A stretch of DNA of 64,000 bases, from NCBI GenBank assembly GCA_014773175.1, contig VXCM01003434.1, positions 3,088 through 67,087 of the forward strand. The letters are read 5' to 3'. The stretch's first letter is position 1, and every line of letters begins with the position of its first letter. Shown here piece by piece: positions 1 to 13,055 of the stretch. The notes under the pieces are model-generated. The model made no database searches. It was not told the DNA's origin and saw only the letters and a list, made by a program, of their open reading frames with translations. The DNA is from Lucifuga dentata. Lineage: Eukaryota > Chordata > Actinopteri > Ophidiiformes > Bythitidae. A program made the position numbers and the translations under genes.

Positions 1-540
1 CCTCCCTCCCTCCCTCCTCCTCCTCCTCCTCCTCCTGCTCCTCGCTGCTCCTCTCCACGTTTTCTACTTTGTGTAACGTCGGTAACTGCAGGGCAGGAAT
101 TCTTCAAACTCGACACATTCTTCAATCTGAATGGTCACACAGGACACAACCGTTTAACCTCTGAACCTCCTCCTCCTCCTCCTCCTTTTCTACATACTGA
201 TCATTCCTTCACATCTTTCCTGTACTGAAAAAAATGACCATGTTAAGGTTTGACATGCATTTCGTTGCTGTTCCAACAGAACCATGTATCTCCAGATCTG
301 GAAGTTTTCAGATAAGAAGCAGTAGAAGCTTTTTTATGAGCTTGAAAATGATCTTAAAAGTGCATTTCCTCTGATCTTAAAGTAATGAACATTAGACTTA
401 AAATAAAGAATACTTCTGACATTTTGGAGATTCTTTGATTTCAGTGATGGAATGGAAACACAGCTTTCACTGGTTTTCATTGAAAATCATGAAAATGGCA
501 AATTACACATACCCTTGTTTGGTGAAAGTAGCTGAAGGTG
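1..540. repeat. CT-rich start, otherwise featureless
   Basis: Positions 1-48 are (CCT)n-like, and a second CCTCCT run lies at about 167-185. The rest is AT-rich unique-looking sequence with no exon, RNA or element end that I can recognise. Confidence 0.6.
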
Positions 541-584
541 GATTTTCTCAGATACGATGATTTGTCATCGAAAGGACTCTTCTC

Positions 585-650
585 GTGTGCGTGGTTTGGT
601 CGGTTCAATCAGACGTGGGTTCGATTCCCCCTCAAGACGGTTTGCTTGTG
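585..650 (+). other. tRNA-like / SINE-head-like fragment with B-box
   Basis: Contains GGTTCGATTCC (close to the tRNA B-box) about 30 bp after a TGGTCGGTT stretch that weakly resembles an A-box. No cloverleaf could be closed by eye. It may be the head of an old tRNA-derived SINE continuing into the TG-rich sequence up to about 1130, or chance. Confidence 0.25.
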
Positions 651-1260
651 CAGGTCTGTACAAACGACAAAAACAAGTCAGTCCAGCTCCAGAGGAACTC
701 TAGAGAGGTTAGCTCACAGTCTGAATACGATTTGTGCTGCTTCCAAACCACCTACAGGTCAACCTGTTGATCTATTAGAAGCAGAGACAGCTAGGTGTGC
801 GTGGTTAATGGTAAGTAAACCATCTATGATTTGTTATGACCCTGTGGTCATATTTAGTTACGTTTGTATGTGTAGTTGTGTTTGTGTCTCTTTGCCTTTC
901 GTTTTGTGCTGTCTCTCTTCCATACTGGCCTGTTGGGGGATGTACCAATGCGCCCGTGTATGTGTATGTGTGTGTGTCTGTGTGTGCGTGCAGGTAGCGT
1001 CCCTCATTGGATTAGTGGAAGAGCGTGCCAGATGCGGATTGGTTCCTGGAGCTTGCGCTTGGAGGATGGCTCCTACACTGATTGGCTGATGAAGATCAGG
1101 CTGGGATTCAAAAAGCCAAGCTGACAGCTCCTCGGTGTCGGGGTTTCCCTGCCTCGTCCGCTCCCAGCTAATGCTGTCTTGTGTTCTTTGTGTGTGTTTC
1201 TGGGTTTGTGCTATTGTGTATTTCTGTCCATTATTTTATTCGATTGAGCCGGCAAATTGT

Positions 1261-1796
1261 GATCCAATGAGCAGCATTCTCACATGACTTGTGTTGGTAT
1301 ACTGTATTTTGGTTCTATTGAATTTTTGTTTTCTGTGCGAAACCAAACTGAAGAAAACGTGAGAACTCATTTTGTAATTCAGAGCAGAACAAACACTAAG
1401 TTAATTTTTTACAGTGTGGCTGCTCAGACTCGCTGACGTGAGATTTTACAGACCACCTGTCACACACAGATAAGAAACCTCACTCTGGTTCCCTTACGTC
1501 TCCTTGTTTGTCAGGTGATGTCAAAAAAAGCTCAAATCCTGAAGAATTTAGATAAACAGCTTTATTGGCAAACTGTCGTTTTTGGAGTTTTGAATGAGAT
1601 TTTCAGGCCCTGGAATTCTGAAAGCAGTAAATCATTTAAAACATGACAAAATCTTTACTTTGCTTGTGTCGTCCACATGGCGTCTGTCCCAGAATCCAGC
1701 TGAAATTTAACACAAGTCACATTTCCTCAAATACACATTTATCTGCTTATGTGCTTGTTAGCTCCCTCTGTTTAACCCACAGTGACATTACAAAGA

Positions 1797-1831
<35 letters not shown>

Positions 1832-2389
1832 TGTGTGTGTGTGTTATGTCTGGAAAGCCATTAGTGCAGCCCAGAACACACTCACTGGCAATTCTGAACC
1901 GCAGATAACCTCTGCCATTGAGCTCTGAGAGGAAATTAATGAGGAGAATGTGAGGTGGAACCACAGACCACCTGCACTTTCAGACATTCCTGTTCTCGTT
2001 TGGGTCTGCGCCGCCGCCGTCATGTAACGACCGTGTGGAATGTGAGCGGCGGCTTGCTGCTACCATCAATCCGCATTATGTGCAGTACAGTGACAACATG
2101 CCATTTGTATGTGAAGAACACCGACGCTCCATCACACATCTGGGAAGTATTGAATAACAGTTTATTTAACACAGGAGAGAGGAGTTTATCAGACTCATCT
2201 CTGGTAACCAGTTTTCCTTCATCTGATTTTTATTTAGGCACGGTTTTGTAACCTTTGCAATGCTTTAATAAGCAAAAAAACATATTGACCTGTTGTTGTA
2301 GCACCACTGTGCACACTGAGTGTTTTTATTTCTGAGTGTTACTGAGTGTTTGTTTCAAGGAAAATGCCTGCATTCAAATTTTACTGAAG
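1261..2389. repeat. No gene; (TG)n at 1799-1843
   Basis: Non-coding stretch with one interrupted (TG)n microsatellite. Near 2298-2320 there is a short piece of the CACTGTGCACACTGAG dispersed repeat seen in full at 2950-3345. Confidence 0.6.
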
Positions 2390-2877
2390 TTAAAGGACAA
2401 TACCAGTGATTTTGCATGGTTGAGCCTAATTTATTATTTATTCAAGTGATACACCCACCTTAAAAATCAATGTTTCTCCTGCTAATAGTTACACAGCCTT
2501 ATAAAGTCAGGGTCCTTTAAATTTTTCCATAAACACAGGTCTTCTTTTGGAACTATATTCCCTGGTGGAGGCATACATTCACTCTACGCTTTTTATTGAG
2601 CTTAAACGCTAAAATTACATAACTTCTAAAAAAAAACCCTGAATACACGTCTTGTTGGTGATGATGGATTACCTATCCCAAGAACGTTTCAAGTATCAAC
2701 AAGCTGATTTTAATACCAGAATGAACTGAAACCAATGGAGGTCTGGAAGGTAGGAAAAACATTTTTAATTCAAGTTTCCAGTAGTATGCTTTGGGAAATG
2801 ATTGTCAGTAATGTTACATGTATGAAAATTGAATATATTAGATGCAAACATGCTAAATGGGTGGCATGGTCCTTTAA
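2390..2877 (+). mobile_element. MITE family A, copy 1 (shortened left arm)
   Basis: Begins TTAAAGGACAATACC and ends GGCATGGTCCTTTAA. The consensus seen across copies has about 70-90 bp inverted ends (TTAAAGGACCATACCGGCG ... and complement) with TTAA at both borders. This copy has lost part of the left arm, which contains the GTTACGTTACTGACAACC segment, but keeps the right arm and the core CTATATTCCCTGGTGGAG. Confidence 0.8.
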
Positions 2878-2949
2878 AGGAGTAAAGTTAAGTTTTAGTA
2901 GAAAGTCTAGAAAAAGAAATACTCAAGTAAAGCATCAAAAACACAAAAC

Positions 2950-3345
2950 TGTATCTTAGAAGTGAAATATCCGGGTTTCTTATTTTCACTGCTATAACAC
3001 TTTAATATGAAAAACACATTGATGTCATTCTCCTCTTCCTTGATGCAGCACCACTGTGCACACTGAGTGTACACCAGGCTCTTTTTGGTACTGTCTCTTT
3101 AAGTACCCTCCCAAAAAAGCCCACTCCATTCTCATTGGCCAGCAGCTACATGGCAGATGCAGGGGAAAACCCATTCATCAGACTCGTATTTGGTGGGCAA
3201 GTCTAACACATGTGCAAGCAAGTAAATTCACATGTTGATATTAACATGCTACAGAAGCTTTCAGGGCAAATCAGGGTTTGTCTTTCTGGATGCATTTCTA
3301 CAGACAGCCAAAGTTTAGCACAAACTCCTGCTGTCTGAACTATAA
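2950..3345 (+). repeat. Dispersed repeat family B, copy 1
   Basis: Core GCAGCACCACTGTGCACACT, then GGTACTGTCTCTTTAAG, a CATTGGCC box and GGGGAAAACCCATTCA. The same order recurs at 15440-15715 (+) and 27296-27665 (-). No coding potential. Superfamily unassigned. Confidence 0.7.
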
Positions 3346-3419
3346 ACATGAAGGAACACAACAAAAATATCAATATGTTACCTTTACATGAAGTACTCGA
3401 GTAAATGTACTTAGTTACT

Positions 3420-3560
3420 TTTGACTTATTAAAAACAGTGACAACAGACAGTTTTATGTACTGTCTCTTTAAGGCTCTCTGCTGAAAAGTCCACTCTGTT
3501 CTGATTGGCCAGCTGAGTCGGGCATGGGCTAGCCACACCCACAGGCTGTAAAACATGGGT
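3420..3560 (+). repeat. Family B fragment
   Basis: Repeats only the middle of family B (TACTGTCTCTTTAAGGCTC, then CTGATTGGCCAGC and CCACACCC) 100 bp after the fuller copy, suggesting a second insertion or internal duplication. Confidence 0.55.
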
Positions 3561-3608
3561 ACATCCCAAAGCTCTTTGTTCCACCATTTGCATCTTTGTC
3601 CCTCCAGC

Positions 3609-3790
3609 TTAAAGGACCATACCGCCAGTTGTGCATGTTCAATCCCAATTTATACAACCTGCATATATGTTACGTTACTGACAACCAATTTCCAAAACAT
3701 AAAACCATATTTTATTTTTCCTGTTATTTTTTCAAATCCCCTAATCTTTCAAAATGAAATGTTCATGTCCACCTTAAAATTCAGTGTGGT
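3609..3790 (+). mobile_element. MITE family A, copy 2 (left end only)
   Basis: TTAAAGGACCATACCGCCAG followed by the whole left arm including GTTACGTTACTGACAACC, then AATCTTTCAAAATGAAATG. It stops at a GGTGGTGATGG/TG tract. The right end is absent. Confidence 0.75.
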
Positions 3791-4285
3791 GGTGATGGTG
3801 TGTGTGTGTGTTTGTGTGTCTTTGTTTTTGAACCTCAACACAATTAATCATATAAAATGGAATATAAATGGGGATAACGGGCAACAGTTTCACTTTAGGA
3901 AAGGGGAGGGGATACTAACTGGAATTCTGTGTCTTTTGTGTGTTTTTAGATTATAAATTTGGATTTAAATGGGGATAACAGGCCACAGTTTCACTTTCAC
4001 TTCTCTCCATGGAGCGCTGACACTGACACAAAGAAAAAAACTTGAGAGAGAAATGAAACCCTCCCCACCTTCACACCTCCACACACCTGGCCAATCACCG
4101 TGTGAAGCAGATGCACTTGGCAGAGTTGGAAAACTACAAACTTTGCTGGATTCCATTGCATATTTTGTTTATATTTGTCTCAGACACTAAAACCCTCATT
4201 TCATCATGTGGTTGAACTGTAATCATGCATTGGATTGGAGGCAAAGTGACAATGAAAGAATTTTTTAAAAAGGCCATGCAGCCAC

Positions 4286-4334
<49 letters not shown>

Positions 4335-5212
4335 CTGGCTGAAGTTGATGCATTGATGTTAATAACAGAGCAAACAGAGCAGCTTGTTCCTCTGCGCTCA
4401 CACATATTTCCATGTTGACTCCTCATAAAATACAGGATTTATGCGAGGAACTTCCAGAGAACAGATTTCTGAGAACGGCTCTATCAGTCACATCCGCTTA
4501 TGAAATATGGAGGTCTGATGCACTTCTGTCTGAGATCTGAGACGATTCCATCTGAAGGGACAAGTCTGATGTGAAAATAATGATTTGTTCGACACGTGTT
4601 TTTGCATAATAACATGACTTCATGTTTTTACAGGTCACGCATGAGTTCACCGTGCCATGTAGAAATCAAAGATGTTTGAAAACCTGGAGTTTTTAGTCAC
4701 TGACAGAACAGCTGACGTGTCCGAGTACGAGCCGACACACACATGCACACGCACACGCACACACACACGCACACACACACACACACACACACTTCTTTAC
4801 ACTGTGTTTTACAGTGCACCTTGATTTTTAAAAAATTTGTTTTACTCTTTACTTTTTTACCCTGAGAAATCTTTGAACATCTTTATAATTTACTATCCTT
4901 CTTTATTATTACTGTCATCTTTGATGAGAAATTTTGTTTAAAGGAGCATATCGGTGCCTTTTACATCAATCAATCAATCAATCAATTTATTTAAAGTGCA
5001 AAATCACCATGCATCATGGTCCCGATACANCAATCAATCAATCAATCAATTTATTTAAAGTGCAAAATCACCATGCATCATGGTCCCGATACACTTAACA
5101 GTAAAGGTAAAAAGTAGGGACATTAAAAAGATCATCAAAGCAAAGTTACAGTAAAAACAAGAACATTAAAAGAGCAAAGTTAAAAGGATGCTTTAAAAAG
5201 TAATGTTTGAAC
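3791..5212. repeat. No gene; microsatellites and a LINE-tail-like tract
   Basis: Long (TG)n at 4287-4331 and (CA)n around 4737-4791. At 4968-5097 a CAATCAATCAATTTATTTAA tract resembles the simple-repeat 3' tail that teleost non-LTR elements leave in antisense. It is printed twice around the N at 5030 (assembly duplicate). Two near-identical AAATGGGGATAACxGGCxAC segments lie at about 3867 and 3967. Confidence 0.5.
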
Positions 5213-5708
5213 CAAAATAAATACAACCTGCATACACGTTAACATCACGACCAACCATTTTCCAAACTAAACTACTGATCTGGTAAATTTAGAATAGCTT
5301 TTCCTACCTTCCTGTCTGCCATTGGCTTCAGTTCATTCCAGTACGACATAAAAATTGACTTCTAGAGATTTTAAACATACTTGAGATAAATAATTCATCA
5401 CAGCGAACTACACAATGTTACTTTTTTGTTGAAGTTACTTAATTTAACTGACACAACACGGAGGTAATGTATGTCTCCATCAGGGAATATAGTTCCAATA
5501 ATGGTGTTTGCAGGTGAAACATTGAATTTTAAGGTGTGTGTCACCTGAGCATTTAATTTTGAAAGATTAGAGGATTTGAAAAAAAAAAAAATAACAGGAA
5601 AACTAAAATACAGTTTTATGTTTTGGAAATTGGTTGGCAGTAAAGTAACGTATATGCAGGTAGGATTTATTTGCCTCAAAAATGCAAAACTACCATCTGG
5701 TCCTTTAA
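5213..5708 (-). mobile_element. MITE family A, copy 3 (one outer tip lost)
   Basis: Reverse orientation: arm ACAACCTGCATACACGTTAA, core GGGAATATAGTTCCAATAAT, then the complementary arm ending CATCTGGTCCTTTAA. The first roughly 45 bp of the 5213 side are missing. Confidence 0.75.
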
Positions 5709-6560
5709 CTGTAGAATGTTTTGCCAGTGATCACAACTGTTTGTTCATGAAATTTGAAGGGACCTTGAGAAAAATCATGATGTTTTCAGGCAATAAATTA
5801 TCATTATCATTCTTACACGTATAAGTATTGACATTGTGCTGATAAATCAGGGATAATTTAGGTTTGACTACAAACAGACGCTGATGGAATGACGATGCAT
5901 GTCTAGCAGCTTCACGTGCAGAGATGAAAAGAAAACGTGAACCTGACAGGATGTTCTGAGCCCTGCAGGGTATGAGACATAAATCTGTCATAAAAGTCTT
6001 TTATTATGTCTTTTTTGTCTAAACTGGTAGCATTTAAAGCAAAAGGGTTACAGGCATTTTTTTGCTCCGTGAACTTGAAGCAACTTCAAGACGTTATCTA
6101 AGGTTTCATACATCTGAGCCTTGAGTGGAGTTCAAGTTCAGCGGCGGGCCGTGTGTAGAAAAACACACCAAACCAGCCCAAACCAGCTGGGTGAGATTCA
6201 GTGTATATATACATATATATATATATATATAAATAACCCCACTAACTTGTGTGTGACCCACTGCCATCATCAGGTATCGATAATTAATAAACCAACAAAC
6301 CAAAAATGAAACTGTATGTACATTTGTTCTTTTTATTAGTTCATTAGTTTTTGGTATATATACATATATATTTAATATTTCTTCTTTCATTCCATCAACG
6401 TTGTTTTTTGTGTAGTTACTAAGCCGACACAACTAAAGCCAAATTTTATGTCTTGCCAAAAATGTTTGTTGCTTCCGTTAAACATGAATATAAGCTAATA
6501 TATCACTATATTACTCGTAAATATTGATGTCAGTCGCTGTTTAGGCGTTATTGTGTAACC
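5709..6560. other. No gene recognised
   Basis: AT-rich sequence with short (TA)n/(ATAC)n tracts at about 6203-6230 and 6353-6370. No element ends or coding similarity seen. Confidence 0.5.
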
Positions 6561-7147
6561 TTAAAGTACCATAACGGCGATCATACATGTTTGAGTGCAA
6601 TATATACAATCCGTATACACATTACGTTACTGAAAACCATTTCCCAAAATATATATATGACTTTTGCATACATTTTAGATTGTTTTTCCTACCTTCCGCA
6701 CTGCCATTGGCTTCAGTTTGTTCCAGTACTCTATAAAAATCAACTTACAGAGATTTGAAACACACTTGAGATAAATAATCCATCACAGAGAACATGCCTA
6801 TTAGCTTTTGTCAAAGTGATTTTATTTAACCGATCCAACACGGAGCTGCACGGAAGATGATGTATTCCTCCACCAGGAAATACAGTCCCACGAGAAGATG
6901 GCTTTTACCGAGAAATTAAAATGACTGTGCCTTCTACAATTGTGCATAAGTGTAAGAAGGTGAAACATTGAATTTTAAGGTGTGTGTATCACCTGAACAT
7001 TTGACTTAGAAAGATTAGAGGAGCTGAAAAAAATAACAGGAAAACTAACAGTTTTATGTTTTGGAAATTGGTTGTGAGTAACATAACATATATGCAGGCT
7101 GTATATATTGGGCTCAAACATGCACAATTGCTGGTATGGTCCTTTAA
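6561..7147 (-). mobile_element. MITE family A, copy 4 (near complete, 587 bp)
   Basis: TTAAAGTACCATAACGGCGA at one end and GCTGGTATGGTCCTTTAA at the other. Both arms pair over roughly 90 bp (ACGTTACTGAAAACCATTTC against GAAATTGGTTGTGAGTAAC). A good representative of full length. Confidence 0.82.
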
Positions 7148-7967
7148 AGCCACAGGTTTAAACACTGCAGCAGACACGCTCAGATAACAGCATCAGCTAA
7201 CCTCATCAGCATATTTTTTGCGTGATGGATGAGGTGATGGAGACGTTCATGGGAATCTGTCACCCTGCAGACAGACCAATCAGCTCTCAGCCTGCTGATG
7301 ACAGCAGAGACCAGAGGTTATACAAAGCCAGGATGAGTCCTTTAATAACGCCATGAAAAACAATCCATGAAGTGCTATCCATGACAAAATTTTTCTTTTT
7401 GCTTTTTTATTCCTTTTCAAAGCATGCTTCAGAAACTCGTTTGGATGTATTCAGGCCTGTAGATCGTTTGCTCTGGTCTGAATCAGGGACTGAATTGTTG
7501 GTTTGGTTCAGTTTCATGCGGGAAATATCCAGTAAAACCAAAATGTATCAGCAAAAGTCATGTGACAACATTCTCTCTGCTCATTGGTCAGAAATGTTTG
7601 GGGGTGGAGAAAGAAAGAAACTCCAAACAGGAAGTAGTTTCTATGGCATCAAAGTAAATCAGAGTAACAAAGATGAATGTGGATCCTTTCCAAGTCATAG
7701 CATCATTTGATCCATGAAGAAGAAAACTATGACAGCAGAAGCTGAATCTGACTTCAACACAACGTGTGGAAAACCACATGTAGCTTCACCTGATGTGAAG
7801 AAGACGTGCTGCCTTCACACACTGAACAGGAGAATGGAGCTACATGCTGAGCACACGCTAACCTGAACACGTGTTCAACTGAACACATGTTAGTTAAGAT
7901 CAATGTGTTTCCACCTTTAACAGCATCTGTTTGATTTGATCATAAAAGGTGGAGTTTACTTAACGTG

Positions 7968-8001
<34 letters not shown>

Positions 8002-8247
8002 CTCTGTTGCTAATCAATCAATACATCAACATATCAATAGATCGCTTTGTCTCATAGTGGGTTCAGATGTAGTAGGGATTGTGTTCAGACCACAGACAAA
8101 CCACTCCAGAGTTCCTTTGGAACTGGATTGAGACCACATCCTCTAAGGGTCCGGTTATTTTGGTTCACATCCAGGTGCGATCGCTGAACTCAGACCTGCA
8201 CAAACAAACAGTACGAAAGAACCGGACCAAACCACGTGAATATACCC
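7148..8247. other. No gene recognised
   Basis: Non-coding. (CA)n at 7971-8000. Open frames here are short and match nothing I know. Confidence 0.5.
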
Positions 8248-8903
8248 TTAAAGGACCAGACCTGTGACCTCGCATGTTCCATCCCATTAAATACCACCTG
8301 CATACATGTTACGTTACTGACAATCATTTTCAAAAACATAAAACTTGTGCTACGAACGTTCAATTAAAAAATTACACTATTTATAAATTTGATTTTGTTT
8401 AATTTTATGAATCGATATCGGAATCGTTTCAATTTGAATTGCAATTCATCAAAAAATAGATTCCCCACCCCTCCTTTATTTTAGGTTTCATGTCACTTTT
8501 CCAAATACCATAATCGTTCAAGATCAAATGTTCACCCACCTACATACACACCCACCTTTAAATTCAATGCTAACACTTATATTGTAGAAGGCACGCTCAT
8601 TTTAATAAATCAGCAAAAGCTTCTTCTTCTGGGACTATATTAGAGAAATACATTTTCTGTCAGCTCCGTGTTGGATCAATTAAATAAAGTAATTTCAACA
8701 AAAAAAAAGTTAATAGACCTGGATTATTTATCTCAAGCATGTTTCAAGTCTCTAAAAGTTGATTTTTATGTTGTACTGGAATGAAATGAAACCAGCGGCA
8801 GTCTGGAAGGTTGAAGGGCTGAAATGGTTGGCAGCAACATAACGTGTATGCGGGTTGTATTTATTGGGCTCAAATATGTAAAATCAGCAGTATGATCCTT
8901 TAA
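8248..8903 (+). mobile_element. MITE family A, copy 5 with internal insertion
   Basis: Starts TTAAAGGACCAGACC and ends AGTATGATCCTTTAA. Between about 8345 and 8482 it carries foreign sequence ending GATTCCCCACCCCTCC, the look of a degenerate hAT terminus (GGGGTGGG...). This makes the copy longer than the 590-bp norm. Confidence 0.75.
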
Positions 8904-10762
8904 AAACAATTACATAGGTTAAAATCTGAATTAGGCATTAAGGCGTGGTGTAAACGTAGCCTGAGACAGTCTGTGTGTCTCAGTTTGAGCAAAGATCCTC
9001 AGATTCATCAATTATTCTGCACTTTCAGCAAAATAAGACCTTCAGCCTGGTGGATCCTAAACTGCTTTTACTGCAAAAAAAAAAAAAAAAAAAAAAAAAG
9101 CTGCAATCAGACAAAAGCTGAAAAACAAAATTCTCTCTACTAATCCACAGCTGCAGTTTGAGTTACGTTCAAGTAAACCGAAAGAAATAAACCCATCGAA
9201 ACATGGGAAGCAGGACAAGACGGACACTCAAAGACTTTGCAAAGCTCCACAAACTTCTATCAATATTCAACTGAATCCAAATATTAGGCGGAAAATTTGC
9301 CTCCTGAACGGAGACAGAAATAAAGTGTATGTGTCTAATTCCTCTAGGTCGCAACATGATCCACGTTAAAGTAACGTGCTCTGTTTGATATGGAATAACA
9401 GATAAAAGCTCTGAGACACGGAAGCAGGAAAACTGTGAGGAAGAGGAGCAGCCGGGCTTTGTGGTATTTATGGGAGGCTTAGGATGATTTGTGATGTGTG
9501 GATCCATCTGCCTGCTGCCCACTTTGACTCAGGGCGAGATCATGCTGCGTCAGAAATCTGCCAAAAGAAACGTGGACTGGCTGGGTTTTTTGTTTTTTGT
9601 TTTTTTTCTCTTTCCTGTGGAGCTTTATGTCTGAGATGCCACATGCTGCAGGTTGCCAGACCCAGCGGAATTATGTGCTGGAAGAAATTTCCATCCGATG
9701 GCTCACTTAGAACATCTGAGCTCCACATGAAAGGTGTCTGCAGAGGGAAACCCTGGCAGAGACTCTGTCCACTTACAGGCGAAAAACACGATCAAAGCAG
9801 CAAAATCCATTCCAACATGTCACAGAAGGCAAATAAAACTTCTCTTATTTATAACAAACATGCTCGTTCTTACAGCGAAGCCAAATATCCACGATGAAAA
9901 CCAGGAAAACAAATAAATCTGCAGAGGTCACCACTAAGGTCAAACTGAAAACGTGTCACAGGAAAGTACTTTTACTGCATTTGGTCTTTCAGGCTCAATT
10001 TACACCATCAGATACAGCAGATGCTCTGCCACACAAACAGCCAATCAAATTGCAGGAACATGAACAGCCAATCAAATCACAGGAAAAGACTCCAACAGGT
10101 GAAGAGCCATTCATCTAGCAGAGGCTGATGATGGATTCACATGTTGACCATGGGAAAAACAGGCTTACCAGTCGTCGCGGAATCACCGTCAACTGCAGTG
10201 GCAGACACGCTGGTAGACCTGGAAACGTTGCCATGGCAATTAGGCGTGATATCATTTGTATTTTGCACAATTTCATTGTTACAACCCTATGGTCTAGGGG
10301 AAAGGGAAGCAACATAAAAGCCGATGGATTTGGCAAAGAAAAGGTAATTTATTGTTTCAACACAAAACAATAATGATAAGCACAGGATTGGCTAACAACA
10401 GTAACTGAAATTTAAGGCAAACCACCAACTGCAGAAGGGACAGAGGTGGTGCCAGAAAACCAACCATAAAATAGCAAACAAAAGAGTTTAACAGATAACC
10501 TTCCTTTAATAAAATAATAAAAAAATAACAAAAGTGATTCACAAAAAAAAAAAGAGTGAAGTGACAACACCCTACAAGATTTTCCTTAATACAACCGTGC
10601 CTAAATTAACCAATCACATGTTGAAAACCTAAAGAAAAACACAAATCTGAATCACTGAACTATCACAGGTCACAATAGTAGATCACAATTACACAGCTCT
10701 CAAAAAAACCCTCAGAAAACGAATCGGACTGGCACAAACACACAGCTAGCCATCACAATGAG
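8904..10762. other. No gene recognised; poly-A and dispersed AT-rich DNA
   Basis: Poly-A run at 9074-9099. Several open frames up to 137 codons on both strands lack any recognisable motif and overlap each other, so I do not call them genes. Confidence 0.5.
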
Positions 10763-10792
10763 CGTTCATAATGAATTTATTCATTATGAACG
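10763..10792. repeat. Perfect 14-bp-arm palindrome with 2-nt loop
   Basis: CGTTCATAATGAAT, then TT, then ATTCATTATGAACG. A second inverted repeat, ACTTGCA-ACG-TGCAAGT, follows at about 10812-10828, and the segment AAGTCCAGGGAC occurs twice around it. Confidence 0.85.
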
Positions 10793-10839
10793 TCCAAGTC
10801 CAGGGACGTGAACTTGCAACGTGCAAGTCCAGGGACCGA

Positions 10840-11220
10840 GCAGAATCTTCATTGGTGGAGGGGATGAAATTGTCCTCCAATCAGACGTGTCCACCGCAGG
10901 AGAAGGCGAAGGTGCATCCCGGAGGGAAGAAACGGGCCAATCGGGGGCGTGGCTCTGCCGATGTTATCCCGCCTCCGTTAACCAACCAATTGGCAGACCA
11001 GCACAGTCTGTTTTGCATACTCAACAAGAAAGGAGCTGTTATATGGGAGAAGGAGAGAAACAGCGAAAGAGAGTGAAAGAGCTAAGAAAAAAGAAAACAC
11101 GTCAACGGACCNGGGAGAAGGAGAGAAACAGCGAAAGAGAGTGAAAGAGCTAAGAAAAAAGAAAACACGTCAACGGACCTTTTACACAGTGAGGGACGTA
11201 ACATTCATATAAAATGTGAA
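10840..11220 (+). promoter_or_regulatory. GC-richer stretch with CCAAT boxes, promoter- or LTR-like
   Basis: Carries CCAATCAG, CCAATCGG, GGGGGCGTGGC and CCAATTGG within about 130 bp, in otherwise AT-rich surroundings, followed by a purine-rich GAGAAGGAGAGAAACAGCGA tract. The purine tract is duplicated around the N at 11112 (assembly). No first exon recognised. It could be an LTR instead of a host promoter. Confidence 0.3.
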
Positions 11221-11956
11221 AGCTATAATATATGCTTTAAACAAGGAAGGCAGGAATGCAGACGCACGTGGGTTCATCTCGTCTTGTAGACGAGTCTCTT
11301 TGCTCTCCATCTTTGATCCAAGAATAAATCAAATTTGGTTTGTTGCTGCAGCTGCGATAAGCGGGAAAAGTTGGAAATTTTTAACTTTTGATGATCCGTA
11401 TGCACACACGGTGGTGGAGTTTTCCGACATCCTCTCATTAAAAAGAATGGAACATCCGGTTTTCTGTCTACCACAGGCCATCAACATGCAAATCCAGCAC
11501 GAGTCCAACATGTTACACAACAACAAAATTTTCATTAGCGCTAACTAGTTCTGTGTAATGAAACCCTGGTCATTCTGAAAATGTCCTCATGGGCAATCAT
11601 CCAAATCGAAAAGGCAAGCAGGAGGACGTAGCCATGAGGAAATGTTCGATAAGAAAGGCAAAGCAACATCTTTTGACTTTTAAAGTCTAACAAAGCGCCG
11701 AGCAGCTTGCTGGCGAAGACTCATTCAAAGCAAAATGGGAAACATGACAAACTCGTTCCATCATTGCAGCAGTTATCAGCCATTACAACGCACAGAACGT
11801 GACAAATATAGAGCACGTCGAAGTAAACGCCAAACAACAAAATCTCAGAGTTTACAGAAGTGCACCATCAAGCTCAGGCAACAGATTTTTAAGCAAAAAT
11901 TTACGTTTTTCATTGGCTTTAAATGAATAAAAAGTGGCATTTAAATATGTAATAGA

Positions 11957-13055
11957 TAGGGGTGTAACGATCTTAAGGTTATGATTCAACAGCATCAATC
12001 CAACACAGTAATTGATAGTAATTGATTATTTTGTGCAAAATTAAGCATTAAAAGCAATCCTCATTGAAACACATTCCTCTTTAAAACATATTGGTAATTC
12101 CGTGTTACGCAATGATCTGTCAGCTGCAGAGGCATTTTCTAAAGACATGAACAGAGAAAACGCTGGAAAATGCCTAAATCTCTGCTGCTAGATGGAGACT
12201 GGTGGAAAATACGTGAGGTGGGATTCCCCTCATGCTGAAGTTTAGCTAAACATGCAAAATTTAGCTAAACATGCTGAAGTTTAGCGCTATACACACAACT
12301 TTAGCTATACATGCTAAAGTTTAGCTAAACACGCTGAAGTTTAGCTAAACAGCGCACGTTCAGTCAGAGACATTCTGCACGTTTACATACACGCTCTACT
12401 CTGATTATTTGTCTTTATTGATATTCAGGCAATAATGTGAGTAATACCTTTAAATGGTGGTATTAATAGGATTCTGTGGTTCACAGAATATACGTAATAT
12501 GTAAGTCATACTCCACGTAATCGTTCTATGAGGGAGAGTCCGCCAGGTGACAATCCATGTTCAGTAAAGTAAAAACTAAAGAAAAAAATAAATCAAAATC
12601 AATAATCGAAGCAAAATAATCAACTCAAATCCTGATGAAAATAAAGACTTCCCGATACATATAGCCGTTTAATAAATAATCATAATCCTTGGTTAACCAT
12701 GGAGACAACGATTTACGCCCCTGCTGTTAAATATTAAATATTCATGTTGACATTTCTGACTATTCATACTGGCTGCTTGTTCTCTCTCTCTGTTTAATAA
12801 TAATAATAAAAGTTCATGTTCTGATATTCTGCTTTGGAGTATTAAATATTGTTTGTATTCCATTAATAGTGTGTAATTAAGTTCCCATGGTCATGTTTCT
12901 AAAATTTGTTCAGTGAAGTTAAAAAAAGTTTTGAATTAATAGAAATCGAATAATTGATCATGGAATCGTCGTAGAAATTAAAGATTTCCGATGCATCGAA
13001 TCATTCCTTAAATATTCTAATTGAATCACCATGGAGATGACAATTTACACTCCTA
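11957..13055. mobile_element. Non-autonomous hAT-type element with perfect 8-bp TSD
   Basis: Ends TAGGGGTGTAACGAT and, inverted, TAGGAGTGTAAATTG. The flanking 8 bp are identical (GTAATAGA at 11949-11956 and 13056-13063), as expected of hAT integration. 1,099 bp, no transposase. It contains a minisatellite at 12231-12350. A second CAACGATTTACGCCCCTG end-like motif at 12707-12724 suggests a nested or duplicated end. Confidence 0.85.
12231..12350 (+). repeat. Minisatellite, about 17-20-bp unit
   Basis: Imperfect tandem copies of ATGCTGAAGTTTAGCTAAAC (about six), inside the hAT-type element. Confidence 0.8.

Noticed and set aside
9169..9897. Overlapping 117- and 137-codon frames on opposite strands
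   Set aside because: No domain, biased composition or conservation clue; both unlikely to be real.
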